From: CAZVCG01 sp964626265
GTDB taxonomy: Bacteria; Pseudomonadota; Alphaproteobacteria; UBA9219
Direction of reading: 5' to 3'
DNA: 34,987 nt
Assembly: GCA_964626265.1 (NCBI GenBank)
Contig: CAZVCG010000021.1
Coordinates: forward strand, 1 to 34,987
Both the position numbers and the translations under genes were made by a program. This document shows, one piece after another, positions 1 to 8,362 of this stretch (position 1 is the stretch's first letter; every line of letters begins with the position of its first letter). The notes beneath the pieces were generated by a model. That model was not told where the DNA came from and did not search any database. It saw only the letters and a list, made by a program, of their open reading frames with translations.

Positions 1-54
1 ACCGCCGACACGGGGATTTTCAGTCCCCTGCTCTACCAACTGAGCTACCTGGGC
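1..54 (-). tRNA. tRNA-Phe (GAA), 3' end cut by window edge
   Basis: Read on the minus strand, the sequence starting at 54 gives a GCCCAGG acceptor strand, a D arm with GCTC/GAGC and an AGTTGGTA loop, and an anticodon arm GGGGA-CTGAAAA-TCCCC. The anticodon is GAA, for phenylalanine. The variable region and the first half of the T arm follow before the window ends. The T loop, the 3' acceptor strand and any CCA lie outside the window. Confidence 0.93.
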
Positions 55-194
55 GTCTTGGGCTAAAAGAAGCCCCGCTTATAACCAGAAGACCTCCCCG
101 TGACAACATCTAATGAAACCCGCTCTCCTAAGCCCATAAAAAGAAAAAAATTAACCTTTTGATTTTGAACCCCGATTTGCGGCAGTCTGCGGAG

Positions 195-935
195 ATGAGT
201 TTACAGGAATCCGCCATAGCCGTAAAAGGCCTGAGCAAAGCCTATGGGACCGTCAGGGCCGTGGACGGGATCGATTTCGACATCAAGGCCGGCACCATAA
301 CGGCTCTGTTGGGCGGCAATGGCGCGGGCAAAACGACGACGCTGGCCATGATGCTGGGACTGCTGCTCCCCACGTCGGGAAGCATTTCGATCCTCGGCCA
401 CGACATGCTGCGCGACCGCTACGCTGCCCTTCCCTTCATGAATTTTTCGTCGCCCTATGTCGATATGCCAAACCGCCTGACCGTGCGCCAGAACCTGACC
501 GTCTACGGCAACCTTTATGGCGTGCCGAAACTCAAGGAGCGAATTGAGGAACTAGGCGAAGAGCTTCAGATCGCAACCTTGCTCGACCGCAAGCACGGCT
601 CGCTGTCGGCGGGGCAACGCACGCGCGCCTCGCTGGCCAAGGCATTGCTTAACCGCCCGCGCGTTTTGCTGCTGGACGAGCCAACCGCCTCGCTCGATCC
701 CGACACGGCGGACTGGGTGCGCTCTTTGCTCCTCTCCTATCAGACGGAAAGCGGGGCGACGGTATTCATGGCCTCCCACAACATGTATGAAGTCGAACGC
801 ATGTGCGAGGACGTCATCATGCTGCGGAAAGGCAAGATCGTCGATCGCGGCTCGCCGGATCATTTGCTCGCGACCTATGAACGCGAAAACCTTGAAGAGG
901 TGTTCCTTGACATCGCACGCGAACGCAACGGCTAA
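195..935 (+). CDS. ABC-2 type transporter, ATP-binding protein
   Basis: This is the nucleotide-binding subunit of an ABC exporter that works with the membrane protein encoded next. In the 246-residue form, Walker A (GGNGAGKTT) is at about residues 40-48, the signature LSAGQ at 137-141, Walker B (VLLLDEP) at 157-163 and the switch histidine (ASHN) at 195. The C-terminal half resembles the NodI/CcmA-like daunorubicin-resistance subfamily that pairs with ABC-2 permeases. The frame is open back to a TTG at 159, but homologous sequence starts around residue 8, so I use the ATG at 195. Neither start has a well-spaced Shine-Dalgarno sequence. The 3' end overlaps the probable start of the permease, as in a two-gene operon. 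The substrate cannot be read from sequence. Confidence 0.88.
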   Translation: MSLQESAIAVKGLSKAYGTVRAVDGIDFDIKAGTITALLGGNGAGKTTTLAMMLGLLLPTSGSISILGHDMLRDRYAALPFMNFSSPYVDMPNRLTVRQNLTVYGNLYGVPKLKERIEELGEELQIATLLDRKHGSLSAGQRTRASLAKALLNRPRVLLLDEPTASLDPDTADWVRSLLLSYQTESGATVFMASHNMYEVERMCEDVIMLRKGKIVDRGSPDHLLATYERENLEEVFLDIARERNG

Positions 936-1755
936 CATCTGCCGTAAACGGCATCGAGACGCGTTTCTGCAAAGGACGCGCGCCCTACTTTTGCGCGACG
1001 TCTATTTGCTGTCCGGCTCCATGCCGCGCCTGCTCTGGCTTTTTTATTGGCCTACAATGAATATGATCGTTTGGGGCTTCATGAACTCCTTTGTCGCGGA
1101 GCAGGCCAGCGCAACCGCCGTTGTGGCGGGCATCGTGCTCGGCGGCGCGTTGCTCTGGGATTTTTTGACAAGGTCGCAGTTCGGGATGCTGCAACCTTTC
1201 ATGGAGGAAATCTGGGCGCGCAATCTGGGCAATTTATTCTCGACGCCCATTCGTCCTCTTGAATACGCCTGCGACCTCATGTTTCTGAGCCTGTTGCGCA
1301 TGACGGTCGCCATGGTTCCTTGCGTGCTGTTGGCGAATGTCTTTTTCGGCTATTGGCTGCCGGGGCTTGGCTTGCCACTTATCGGGTTTATCTTGAATCT
1401 CGTCATGACGGGCTGGTGGTTCGGATTCCTGATCGTGGCCATGCTTTTGCGGTTCGGGCCTTCGGCGGAGTGGCTAAGCTGGATGGCGGTAGCCCTGATG
1501 TCGCCGTTCGTGGCCGTCTATTATCCGGTCAGCATCTTGCCGTCGTGGCTCCAGCCCGTCTCGTGGGCCTTGCCGCCAACCTATGTGTTCGAGGCCATGC
1601 GGGCGCTTGCCAACGAACATCAGTTGCGGCTTGACTATCTTCTGGTTTCATTCGGCTTAAACCTTGTCTATCTGGCCATAGCCTTCATCGTCTATATTCG
1701 GACATTCGAAAGCGCGCGACGCAGAAGCGGACTGTTGCAAATCTCCAGCGAGTAG
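907..1755 (+). CDS. ABC-2 type transporter, permease
   Basis: This is the integral membrane partner of the preceding ATPase. About six hydrophobic segments follow a short basic N-terminus, and the protein ends in a basic cytoplasmic tail after the motif YIRTFESARRR. The frame is open much further upstream (to 787), but that part overlaps the ATPase gene and encodes no hydrophobic or conserved sequence. The TTG at 907 is preceded by AGAGG at suitable spacing and gives 282 residues, close to the usual size of ABC-2 permeases. The alternative ATG at 1021 would remove the charged N-terminal segment. The gene converges with the next one, with two bases between the stop codons. The transported molecule is unknown. 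Confidence 0.8.
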   Translation: MTSHANATANICRKRHRDAFLQRTRALLLRDVYLLSGSMPRLLWLFYWPTMNMIVWGFMNSFVAEQASATAVVAGIVLGGALLWDFLTRSQFGMLQPFMEEIWARNLGNLFSTPIRPLEYACDLMFLSLLRMTVAMVPCVLLANVFFGYWLPGLGLPLIGFILNLVMTGWWFGFLIVAMLLRFGPSAEWLSWMAVALMSPFVAVYYPVSILPSWLQPVSWALPPTYVFEAMRALANEHQLRLDYLLVSFGLNLVYLAIAFIVYIRTFESARRRSGLLQISSE

Positions 1756-1757
1756 GT

Positions 1758-2111
1758 TTATCCCAAGCCAGGCCCGTGAAAAATCGCCCTGCGGCTCAGG
1801 CTTCTTTTGCTCATGAAAGAGCGCAAAGATTCCTTATCCCCTTGCGGAACGTCATCGCTTAGTGTCATGCCGGAAATCTTGAAGGTATTTTCCTTGCGCG
1901 ACTCGATTTTCTTTACGCCCGTCATGACGAGGTGCCTGTCGTTCCAGCTGTCCGTGTATTCCCCGACCGTCACAAGGTACTCTTTGCCCCCAAGACCGCA
2001 TACGGTTAAGGTCACGGGCATATCGCGCATCGCTTTGGCGACGTTCCTCGGCTCGCCTGAAAACGTGTCGTCCTGAGCCCGGCCAAGGACAGTAATCTGG
2101 GTATCGCTCAT
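1758..2111 (-). CDS. Hypothetical protein, 117 aa
   Basis: I do not recognise this protein. It has no signal peptide or membrane segment. The central part (about residues 30-75) alternates hydrophobic and polar residues and looks like a small beta-rich domain, and the C-terminus is basic (SKRSLSRRAIF). The ATG at 2111 is preceded on the minus strand by AAGGAT at good spacing, which supports translation. It stands alone: it converges on the ABC permease gene downstream and has a 231-bp AT-rich gap upstream that probably holds its promoter and that of the divergent CobS-like gene. Confidence 0.65.
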   Translation of the reverse strand: MSDTQITVLGRAQDDTFSGEPRNVAKAMRDMPVTLTVCGLGGKEYLVTVGEYTDSWNDRHLVMTGVKKIESRKENTFKISGMTLSDDVPQGDKESLRSFMSKRSLSRRAIFHGPGLG

Positions 2112-2342
2112 AATATATATCCTTATAATTATGGGACAACCGTAGTAGTATAGCCATTATTTACAGTATTCTATATAAAACAAATAATAACTTAATGACT
2201 TTACAGTAACTATGCAACGAAGTCTTTACACGTTACTTTACGGTTTCTCCGAGGTTGTTTGGATTGCGCATACTGCATCAATCGGGCCTCCATTGACAAG
2301 CAGGCGATTGCGTTTCCGCGCCAATAAGTTATAACTCACGGA

Positions 2343-3191
2343 ATGACTGACTCGCCTGAAAATCAAGCCCCCGAACCTTCTCCAGCCCCTGAAAAAAAAG
2401 AGGCCGAAAAACAATCGGCGATCACCTTTAAGCCGCCCTCGGCAGAAAACATGTGGGCCGAGTTGTGCGTTGCCGCCAATTATTTAACGCGCCTTAATCT
2501 TTCCCTTAAGGAAGACCCCAAGCCGCGTCTCATTCGCAAGGCAATGGCCTGGTTTCCGCTTATCGGCGCGCTCATCGGCATTTTCGGCGCCAGCATCGAT
2601 TGGGTCATGAGCCAGATCGGCTTGCCCGGCATTATCACGGCGACTTTCGCCGTCATCAGCATGTTGTGGGCGACGCGCGCCATGCATGAGGAAGAGTTCG
2701 CAAGCCTCGCCAACCAATACGGCCAGTCGTTCGACAAGGAACAGAAAATCGGCTGGCTGCGCGAGGAACGCTCCGTGCGCTACGGCACGCTTGCGGTCGT
2801 TCTCGTCATCATCATGAAGATCGGCGCTATCGCCAGCCTCGCTTCAAGCGATCTCGTTTTTCAAAGCCTGATCGCCGCCGGATGCTGGTCGCGCGCGCTA
2901 ATGGTCGTGGCAGCGGCATGGCTGCGCCCCATCGAAGGCGATCCCGTCGCCGATCACTTCCAGCAGCCCCCCGCTTTACGCGTTGTTCTTTCCGTAGCGC
3001 TCGGCGCTTTACTCACATTCATTGTTCTGGGCACGTTTGCGGGACATGTCTTGCTTATCGGCCTGTTGGCGGGTCTGGCCATCGCCGTAGCCGGCGCTTA
3101 TCACGTGCGCGGCTACAACGGACCGCTCCTCGGCACGCTTCAGCAAATAGTCGAACTCGCCGTCCTTGGCATGATATTGGCGATGCAGTAA
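2343..3191 (+). CDS. CobS-like integral membrane protein with altered acidic motif
   Basis: The length, hydrophobicity and several motifs match adenosylcobinamide-GDP ribazoletransferase (CobS), the membrane enzyme that joins the lower ligand to the cobalamin precursor. Family-like features include an ANYLTRL motif near residue 45, FPLIGALIG at 71-79, a conserved arginine in CWSRALM, and a C-terminal GYNGPLLGTLQQ at 257-268. Known CobS proteins carry an acidic motif of the form HEDGLADTADG and a later TGD. Here the corresponding segments read HEEEFASLANQ (115-125) and NGP, so several metal-binding acidic residues are missing. The first 35 residues form an added Pro/Glu/Lys-rich tail. No other cobalamin gene is in the window. 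It may be an inactive or repurposed relative. Confidence 0.6.
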   Translation: MTDSPENQAPEPSPAPEKKEAEKQSAITFKPPSAENMWAELCVAANYLTRLNLSLKEDPKPRLIRKAMAWFPLIGALIGIFGASIDWVMSQIGLPGIITATFAVISMLWATRAMHEEEFASLANQYGQSFDKEQKIGWLREERSVRYGTLAVVLVIIMKIGAIASLASSDLVFQSLIAAGCWSRALMVVAAAWLRPIEGDPVADHFQQPPALRVVLSVALGALLTFIVLGTFAGHVLLIGLLAGLAIAVAGAYHVRGYNGPLLGTLQQIVELAVLGMILAMQ

Positions 3192-3289
3192 ACGCTTTGA
3201 CCTTAACGTTAATGAGTTAGAAACCAATTCACGCCCCATAATTGACATCTTGCTCTGGCATAAGCTACCCAAACTCCTAGGAGTTAGCG

Positions 3290-3976
3290 ATGAATCGGCC
3301 TTACCAATCACCCATAAAGTTTTTGCTGCTGGCTTTGTTGGTCTTGAGCAGCTGCCGCAGCGCGGGCGAGTTCGGCAGCGAGCCGGAACAGCTTGTCGAA
3401 CGGGCGCGCATCTCCTTTCAAAGCATGATGAGCGACAACCAGTATCCCGGCCTTGTCGATCTCGCTTCGCGCGCCAAAGCCATCATCATTATCCCAAGCA
3501 CTCTACGCGCGGCATTCTTTTTCGGCGGACGCGGCGGCAATGCCGTCATGCTTGTGCGCGACGCGCAAGGCCAATGGAGTCCGCCCGCCTTTTATACGAT
3601 CGGCGGCCTGAGTTTCGGTTTGCAGTTCGGCGGTGAAAGCTCCGAGATCGTCATCACCGTTATGACCGAAAAAGGCCTGAACGCCGTGCTTGACCGTCAA
3701 GTCACGCTGGGCGGCGACGCAGGCGTGGCATTGGGCGAACTCGGCAAGGGCGTGAACGCCGCAACGGGCATGGCCCTGAAAGCCGATATGTACGCCTTCG
3801 CGCGTTCGCAAGGCCTTTATGTCGGCGCGTCTCTGGAAGGTTCCGTCATTTATCCGCGCCACGTCTGGAACCAGCAGCTTTACGGTTCCGACGCCACGCC
3901 GCGCAGCATCCTGATCGACCGCATGTCCACGACGCAGTCGCAAGCCGTGCCCAGCCTTATCGCCGCGATGCCGTAA
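3290..3976 (+). CDS. SYLF/Ysc84-domain lipoprotein
   Basis: The protein starts with a lipoprotein signal peptide whose lipobox ends LSSC, so it is expected to be lipid-anchored in the envelope. The rest matches the SYLF (Ysc84, DUF500) domain. It has a segment about Ala-Lys-Ala-Ile-Ile-Ile-Ile-Pro, then a glycine-rich FFFGGRGGNAVM stretch, an SPPAFYTIGG motif, and the later GVALGELG and GLYVGASLEGS motifs typical of bacterial members. SYLF domains bind phosphoinositides in eukaryotes; the bacterial role is not established. AGGAG lies a few bases before the ATG at 3290. The length of 228 residues is usual for the family. It appears to be a single gene between the CobS-like gene and a hairpin-led small gene. 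Confidence 0.85.
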   Translation: MNRPYQSPIKFLLLALLVLSSCRSAGEFGSEPEQLVERARISFQSMMSDNQYPGLVDLASRAKAIIIIPSTLRAAFFFGGRGGNAVMLVRDAQGQWSPPAFYTIGGLSFGLQFGGESSEIVITVMTEKGLNAVLDRQVTLGGDAGVALGELGKGVNAATGMALKADMYAFARSQGLYVGASLEGSVIYPRHVWNQQLYGSDATPRSILIDRMSTTQSQAVPSLIAAMP

Positions 3977-4081
3977 GGCGTTCTTGAAAGTAATAACCGC
4001 GCTTTTTGGCCCGTTTATGCTTAATATTGAGTAACGGATTGCGTTTTTTTGCCTGATTTGCAGCTATTTTAACGCGCAATT

Positions 4082-4118
4082 TACCCCTTTAGCCTATTAA
4101 TAGGCTTTTTAAGGGGTA
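4082..4118 (+). promoter_or_regulatory. Hairpin covering the ribosome-binding site of the next gene
   Basis: TACCCCTT at 4082-4089 is complementary to AAGGGGTA at 4111-4118. Between the arms sits a second perfect palindrome, GCCTATTAATAGGC (4092-4105). The right arm AAGGGG is the only Shine-Dalgarno-like sequence before the ATG at 4126, so folding would hide it. This is a candidate cis-acting translational control element. A role as an inefficient terminator for the upstream lipoprotein gene is possible, but there is no U-run. Confidence 0.5.
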
Positions 4119-4125
4119 TTTTAGT

Positions 4126-4542
4126 ATGACATTAAAAGAAAAAGCCAGTATGCGCGGCCGCCTGTTGCGGCTCATGGATTCCTGGGGCTGGAAACAACGT
4201 CAAATTGCCGGTGTGGAAAAGAAGATCGCCGGCGCGTCTTCGCGTACGCAAATGAAACCTTCTTTATATAAGAAGATTAGAAAATTTATGGATCAGCTCG
4301 CCTTCTTTCGCAAGAAGGAAGAGGCCATCATCAGTGAAATTGAAAGAATCGAGAAAAAGCACCGCCAGATGCGCAGGAAAAAAGCGCTTAAGGCGGCGCA
4401 AAAACTCCAGCGTGACAACGAACGCGCCGCTCAGAAGAAAAAGAACCGCTATTTCTGGTGGTGGGTCGTTCTTATCCTGTGGATTATGGATAATGAAAAC
4501 AAAAAGCTGCGCGCTGCCGGCCTGAAACCGTCTCCCCGTTAA
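4126..4542 (+). CDS. Small basic coiled-coil membrane protein, unknown
   Basis: I do not recognise a family. The 138-residue protein is very rich in Lys and Arg. Residues about 60-105 look like a charged coiled coil with runs of KK, EE and RRKK. A single hydrophobic segment near residues 108-122 (YFWWWVVLILWIM) is the only likely membrane span. This suggests a tail-anchored protein with a long basic cytoplasmic part. The start is fixed by AAGGGG eight or so bases upstream, inside a hairpin. The downstream gap contains an interspersed repeat. Confidence 0.65.
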   Translation: MTLKEKASMRGRLLRLMDSWGWKQRQIAGVEKKIAGASSRTQMKPSLYKKIRKFMDQLAFFRKKEEAIISEIERIEKKHRQMRRKKALKAAQKLQRDNERAAQKKKNRYFWWWVVLILWIMDNENKKLRAAGLKPSPR

Positions 4543-4598
4543 GCCAAAATTTACCCCCTGCAAGCTAGCATACCGGAGCGTTTTCCTGCCGCGCAGGC

Positions 4599-4679
4599 TG
4601 TCATGCCAGCGGATGCTGGCGTCCCATTGGTCTATAGTCATGAAAACCAAACGGGATCCCTGCCTTCGCAGGGATGACA
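4599..4679 (+). repeat. Interspersed palindromic repeat, copy 1
   Basis: The element begins TGTCATGCC and ends GGGATGACA. It contains an internal hairpin GCCAGC-GGAT-GCTGGC at the left and CCCTGC-CTTC-GCAGGG at the right. It lies directly upstream of the PHA depolymerase start. It shares the ends of the other copies in the window, and its centre (CCATTGGT and ACCAAACGGGAT) resembles the copy at 28249. Confidence 0.7.
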
Positions 4680-4702
4680 AACATGTCTCTTTGGTTGCTT
4701 CA

Positions 4703-5956
4703 ATGCTTCTCTACCACCTCCATGATATGCAAAACGCGGCTCTGGCCCCGTTGCGTCTGGCGGCGGAAGCGACCCAAGTCACGTTTCAAAATCCTTTCAT
4801 TCCCGGGGCCTATACGCAAATTGGCCGGGCCATAGCCGCGGGCGCGGAAATATTCGAACGGTCGACGCGAAGTTATTCCAGGCCCTCCTTTAACCTAAAT
4901 GCAATCAAACTGCGCGGAAACACGCTAAAGATCGAACAGGAAGTCGTAGCGACAAAACCTTTTTGCCAGCTTTTGCATTTCAAGCGCATCGCGAACGATC
5001 CCGACATCGCGGCGCAAATCGCCCGCGATCCGCGCGTGCTTATAATCGCGCCGTTATCGGGCAACTTTGCGACGTTGCTGCGCGGCACGGTCGAGGCGAT
5101 GCTGCCGGAGCATGACGTTTACATCACAGACTGGACCGACGCGAAGATGGTTCCGCTCGCGCTCGGGTCATTCGATCTGGAAGACAACATCACCTACGTC
5201 ATCGAGTTCATCAAAATGCTTGGGCCTGACGTACATGTCATGGCCGTTTGCCAGCCCTCCGTCCCTGCCCTGTGCGCGACGGCGCTGATGGCGGAGGATC
5301 AGGACCCGGCGCAGCCGCGATCCCTCACCCTTATGGGCGGGCCGATCGACGCGCGCGCGGCGCGCACGCTTCTGACCGACATAACGTCGACGCACTCGCT
5401 GGACTGGTTCCGCAACACGGTCATTCACGCCATACCGTTCTATTATCCGGGAGCCTACCGCCTTGTATATCCGGGTTTCCTTCAGCTATCCGGGTTTATG
5501 TCCATGCACATGGACCGCCATTTCGGCGAGCAATACAAAATGTTCATGCATTTGGTGCGCGGCGACGACGAAGCGGCCAGCAACACGCGCAAATTTTACG
5601 ACGAATATCTTTCCGTCATGGACGTGACGGCCGAGTTTTATCTCCAGACCATCGAACGCGTATATCAGAATTTTGACCTGTGCCGCGGGGCGTTCCGTTG
5701 GAAGAACAGGCGCGTGAATCTCGACGCCATTCAACGCACGGCTTTGCTCACCGTCGAAGGCGAAATGGACGACATATCCGCACCCGGCCAGACGCGTGCC
5801 GCGCTCGACCTATGCCGCAACCTGAGTCCTGCGAAAAAGCAAACGCATCTACAAATCGGCGTCGGGCATTTCGGCGTGTTCAACGGACGCAGATGGCGCA
5901 ATTCCATCCAACCCATCGTGCGCGACTTCATCCGCACGCATAATCAGGCGGCTTAG
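4703..5956 (+). CDS. phaZ: Intracellular polyhydroxyalkanoate depolymerase
   Basis: The enzyme hydrolyses stored polyhydroxybutyrate granules in the cytoplasm. The N-terminus (MLLYHLHDMQNAALAPLR) is typical of the alphaproteobacterial PhaZ family, so I use the ATG at 4703. The upstream extension to 4613 only translates the interspersed repeat. The 417-residue length fits the family. The nucleophile motif reads VCQPSVP with cysteine at residue 183, as in the cysteine-type PhaZ1 of Ralstonia eutropha. The probable catalytic aspartate is in GEMDDISAPGQ (about 356-357) and the histidine in GVGHFGVFNG (389). No signal peptide is present. There is no obvious Shine-Dalgarno sequence. No PHA synthase or phasin gene is nearby. 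Confidence 0.92.
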   Translation: MLLYHLHDMQNAALAPLRLAAEATQVTFQNPFIPGAYTQIGRAIAAGAEIFERSTRSYSRPSFNLNAIKLRGNTLKIEQEVVATKPFCQLLHFKRIANDPDIAAQIARDPRVLIIAPLSGNFATLLRGTVEAMLPEHDVYITDWTDAKMVPLALGSFDLEDNITYVIEFIKMLGPDVHVMAVCQPSVPALCATALMAEDQDPAQPRSLTLMGGPIDARAARTLLTDITSTHSLDWFRNTVIHAIPFYYPGAYRLVYPGFLQLSGFMSMHMDRHFGEQYKMFMHLVRGDDEAASNTRKFYDEYLSVMDVTAEFYLQTIERVYQNFDLCRGAFRWKNRRVNLDAIQRTALLTVEGEMDDISAPGQTRAALDLCRNLSPAKKQTHLQIGVGHFGVFNGRRWRNSIQPIVRDFIRTHNQAA

Positions 5957-5961
5957 CATTC

Positions 5962-5988
5962 ACCTCTCCTCCCGATAAGTGGAGAGGT
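5962..5988. terminator. Hairpin between convergent genes
   Basis: ACCTCTCC (5962-5969) pairs with GGAGAGGT (5981-5988) over an 11-nt loop, followed by TTTAAT on the plus strand. It lies between the convergent phaZ and the minus-strand secreted protein gene, as expected for a shared terminator. The U-run is short, so strength is uncertain. Confidence 0.5.
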
Positions 5989-6013
5989 TTAATAGAGATA
6001 TATTGCAGGAATT

Positions 6014-7294
6014 CTACGGCCTTGGTTCCGGCGCTGGCGCTTGCGGAATTGCGGGCGTAGTCGTTTGCGCCTTGGGAGCATCGGCCTTTGGCGCGGGCGG
6101 CAACGGCACATGATCGCCGACTGAAATGCCCTTGACCTCGCTCGGCCCAAGGCCGGGCGTCGTCGTTGTTGCCGGAGCCAATTCGATAGACGATTTGGCA
6201 TCGGCAGGCTTTGAAGTTTCCGTCTTGCCGGTCTTGGCCTTTTTCGCCTTGGGTTTTGCCGCGCCCGTCGGAGCTTTCTTCTTGGACTTCGTCACCGCAA
6301 CGCTTTTAGCGGCTGGCAAGCCTTCGATTTCGGAGGCGTTGGCGCTATAGCGCGCTTCAAAGCTGGTGCACCCGTTGATGCCCTGGAAATAACCGCTGAA
6401 TGTCTTGGCGACAGGATCAAAGCTGCCGATAATAATCGTGTTGAAATAGTTGGGGGGACGCGTAATCCACTTGCCCGGGTTGATTAAAATACGGTTGGTG
6501 TCTCGGTCATATTCGCCGTAAACATTATACTTGCCTGTCGGCACATACGGGTTCTTGGGGGTCGGGTAAAAACGCAACGTGCCTTCGAACTGGTCGCCTT
6601 TCAGGCTCGCTATGTGCAGAGTGCCGCCAGTCGTGCCTTGCGTGCAGGTGTACGTGCCGACCCAATCGCCAACGGGCGAAAAGTTTTCGACGACCTGTTT
6701 ACCCGTACGTGTCAGGGGAAGTTTACTGTCACCTCCGCGCAGCGGCTGGCTAACTTCGTGCATCTTGCGCGCGGGCCCTGTGGTTTCATCCGGCGCTGTC
6801 AAAGTGCGCGAAGTCGAAGCAAGCGGCGCTGAGGTTTCACAAAGCACCATGACGAGGCCAATTTCGCCCGCCGACCACATAAACAGCAAATGCTTGTCGG
6901 GACGGTCAGCCGTGAACATCGTCACGTCGCGAGAAACCGAGTTCGGCGCCTTGGTTTCGACGACGAAGCCTTGGGCGCGCATCCTGTCGACGGTGTTGTT
7001 GAAGATCTGGTTCACGCGTTGTTGTTCGTTCGCGCCCATGCGCCAGCCATAGGCTTCCATGTGGCCGCAGCTCCGGCCCAGTTCACTGCTGGCCGTCAGC
7101 ATGGCCATCTGGAAATTGCGTTGGACAGGCAGCATCAACGGACGGTCGTCGAACGTGATGCCTGCCGCCGGCGAGCCTGCCGCCTGCGGCAAGTCGCTGG
7201 CCGTCGCTTTGCCGGATGCCATCAATACGACGGCAACAAGCACAAGACATATTCTGAAAAGATGATTGCGTGATGACATGCTGGGCACACTCAT
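6014..7294 (-). CDS. Secreted hypothetical protein with Lys/Pro/Ala-rich tail
   Basis: I do not recognise the family. The 426-residue product starts with a signal peptide (hydrophobic core LFRICLVLVAVVLMASG, likely cleavage after KATAS), so it should be periplasmic or surface-exposed. Residues about 45-155 form one globular region containing SCGHMEAYGW and a single further cysteine. Residues about 205-320 form a second region that begins VGDWVGTYTCTQGTTGG and ends NGCTSFEARYS. The last hundred residues are low-complexity Lys/Ala then Pro/Ala, resembling a linker or a wall- or RNA-interacting tail. AGAGG precedes the ATG at 7294. It may be co-transcribed with the NlpC/P60 gene 95 bp upstream. 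Confidence 0.75.
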   Translation of the reverse strand: MSVPSMSSRNHLFRICLVLVAVVLMASGKATASDLPQAAGSPAAGITFDDRPLMLPVQRNFQMAMLTASSELGRSCGHMEAYGWRMGANEQQRVNQIFNNTVDRMRAQGFVVETKAPNSVSRDVTMFTADRPDKHLLFMWSAGEIGLVMVLCETSAPLASTSRTLTAPDETTGPARKMHEVSQPLRGGDSKLPLTRTGKQVVENFSPVGDWVGTYTCTQGTTGGTLHIASLKGDQFEGTLRFYPTPKNPYVPTGKYNVYGEYDRDTNRILINPGKWITRPPNYFNTIIIGSFDPVAKTFSGYFQGINGCTSFEARYSANASEIEGLPAAKSVAVTKSKKKAPTGAAKPKAKKAKTGKTETSKPADAKSSIELAPATTTTPGLGPSEVKGISVGDHVPLPPAPKADAPKAQTTTPAIPQAPAPEPRP

Positions 7295-7389
7295 GTGCGG
7301 AACCTCTTACGAATCGCGCCTTGCGGCGAAAGGAAGACTATGCCGGGGCCGAACGGCCAAGGCAAGTGCGGTTAGGGTCTAAATTGGCT

Positions 7390-8253
7390 TCAAACCTGCG
7401 GATTTCCTGTTGCTATGATGTCATAACCACGCGCCATCAAATCGGCAAGCGGCTCGACGACCACCTGCATCGCCGTTTCGTTAGCGTTGATGATATGATC
7501 CTGTCCCGTCATGATTCCGACGTGATGAGGCGCGAAAAAAACGATATCCCCGCGCTTCCAGACTTTATCGCGCCAGGAACCTTTGAAAGGCTGTCCAATG
7601 GCTTCAAGCTGCTGATCCACATCGCGCGGCAAGTCGGTACCTGCTATCTCCAGAGCAAGCTGCACGAGGCCGGAACAATCGAGGCCGAGCGGCGTACGCC
7701 CGCCCCACAGATAGGGAACTTTAAGCATCCGGCCCGCAGTGAACACATAATCGGGGATGTTCAGGTCTTCGGTCGGGACCACATGATTGGAGAACACATA
7801 ACCGCCGCTGGCCAGTTCAAGAAAATCTCCGGACTTACGCATAATGCTGACGAAACAGCCCAAGGTTAGGCGGTCAATTGGAGGCGATTTGAAATCAGGT
7901 TCCGTATAAACAATGGTTTGCAACGCATTGATGCGGTTTGATAAAGAGGCGATAGATTCACTTAAGACTTCAGGTGAAGGGATGTAGCCGACATATCTGT
8001 CCAATCGGTTTTGAACCCAAACAAACCCGTCCTTTCGCTGCTCAAAGACATCGACAAACTCGCCATAGCGGATTTCGCTGACGCGGCGGGAGGCAACGCT
8101 GGGTTCAGCCAACAACGGAACGATGCCCTGCACGCACTGGCGCGGCTCAGGTTCGACGTATCTCTCGGCTTTCACAAGAGCGCGCAAATTGGCATCCGCC
8201 AGATCGGGGCGAAAAGCGTTTGTGCGGGGATCTAATTGAGGCGCGTTTTCCAT
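7390..8253 (-). CDS. NlpC/P60 family peptidoglycan endopeptidase with SH3-like region
   Basis: This is a predicted cysteine peptidase that cuts peptide stems of peptidoglycan. The N-terminal half (about 40-165) contains two SH3b-like stretches, with motifs VPLLAEPS and FVWVQNRLDRYVGYIP. The C-terminal NlpC/P60 domain has the nucleophile in LDCSGL (Cys193), the general-base histidine in HHVGIM (about 244) and a third polar residue in HIINANE. No clear signal peptide is visible, as is common in alphaproteobacterial members found beside leucyl aminopeptidase. Together with the M17 peptidase upstream it suggests murein peptide recycling, which is inference. Its start at 8253 has no strong Shine-Dalgarno sequence. 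Confidence 0.88.
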   Translation of the reverse strand: MENAPQLDPRTNAFRPDLADANLRALVKAERYVEPEPRQCVQGIVPLLAEPSVASRRVSEIRYGEFVDVFEQRKDGFVWVQNRLDRYVGYIPSPEVLSESIASLSNRINALQTIVYTEPDFKSPPIDRLTLGCFVSIMRKSGDFLELASGGYVFSNHVVPTEDLNIPDYVFTAGRMLKVPYLWGGRTPLGLDCSGLVQLALEIAGTDLPRDVDQQLEAIGQPFKGSWRDKVWKRGDIVFFAPHHVGIMTGQDHIINANETAMQVVVEPLADLMARGYDIIATGNPQV

Positions 8254-8333
8254 GAAGCATGGTTATATGACGCATCGCGCCGCGCTGCAATTGTGGAATT
8301 TGAGTGGGTTAGAGCGAATTTGCCTTCAAACCA

Positions 8334-8354
8334 CCCTCCCCTTGCGGAAGAGGG
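8334..8354 (-). terminator. Possible weak hairpin after marR-like gene
   Basis: CCCTC (8334-8338) can pair with GAGGG (8350-8354) just downstream of the stop codon of the MarR-family gene on the minus strand. The stem is only five pairs and the tail is not a clean U-run, so transcription could continue into the NlpC/P60 gene. Confidence 0.25.
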
Positions 8355-8362
8355 ATTTAAAT

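Noticed and set aside
4613..4702. Extended N-terminus for the PHA depolymerase
   Set aside because: These 30 codons translate the palindromic repeat (residues such as DPCLRRDD), while family homology starts at the ATG at 4703.
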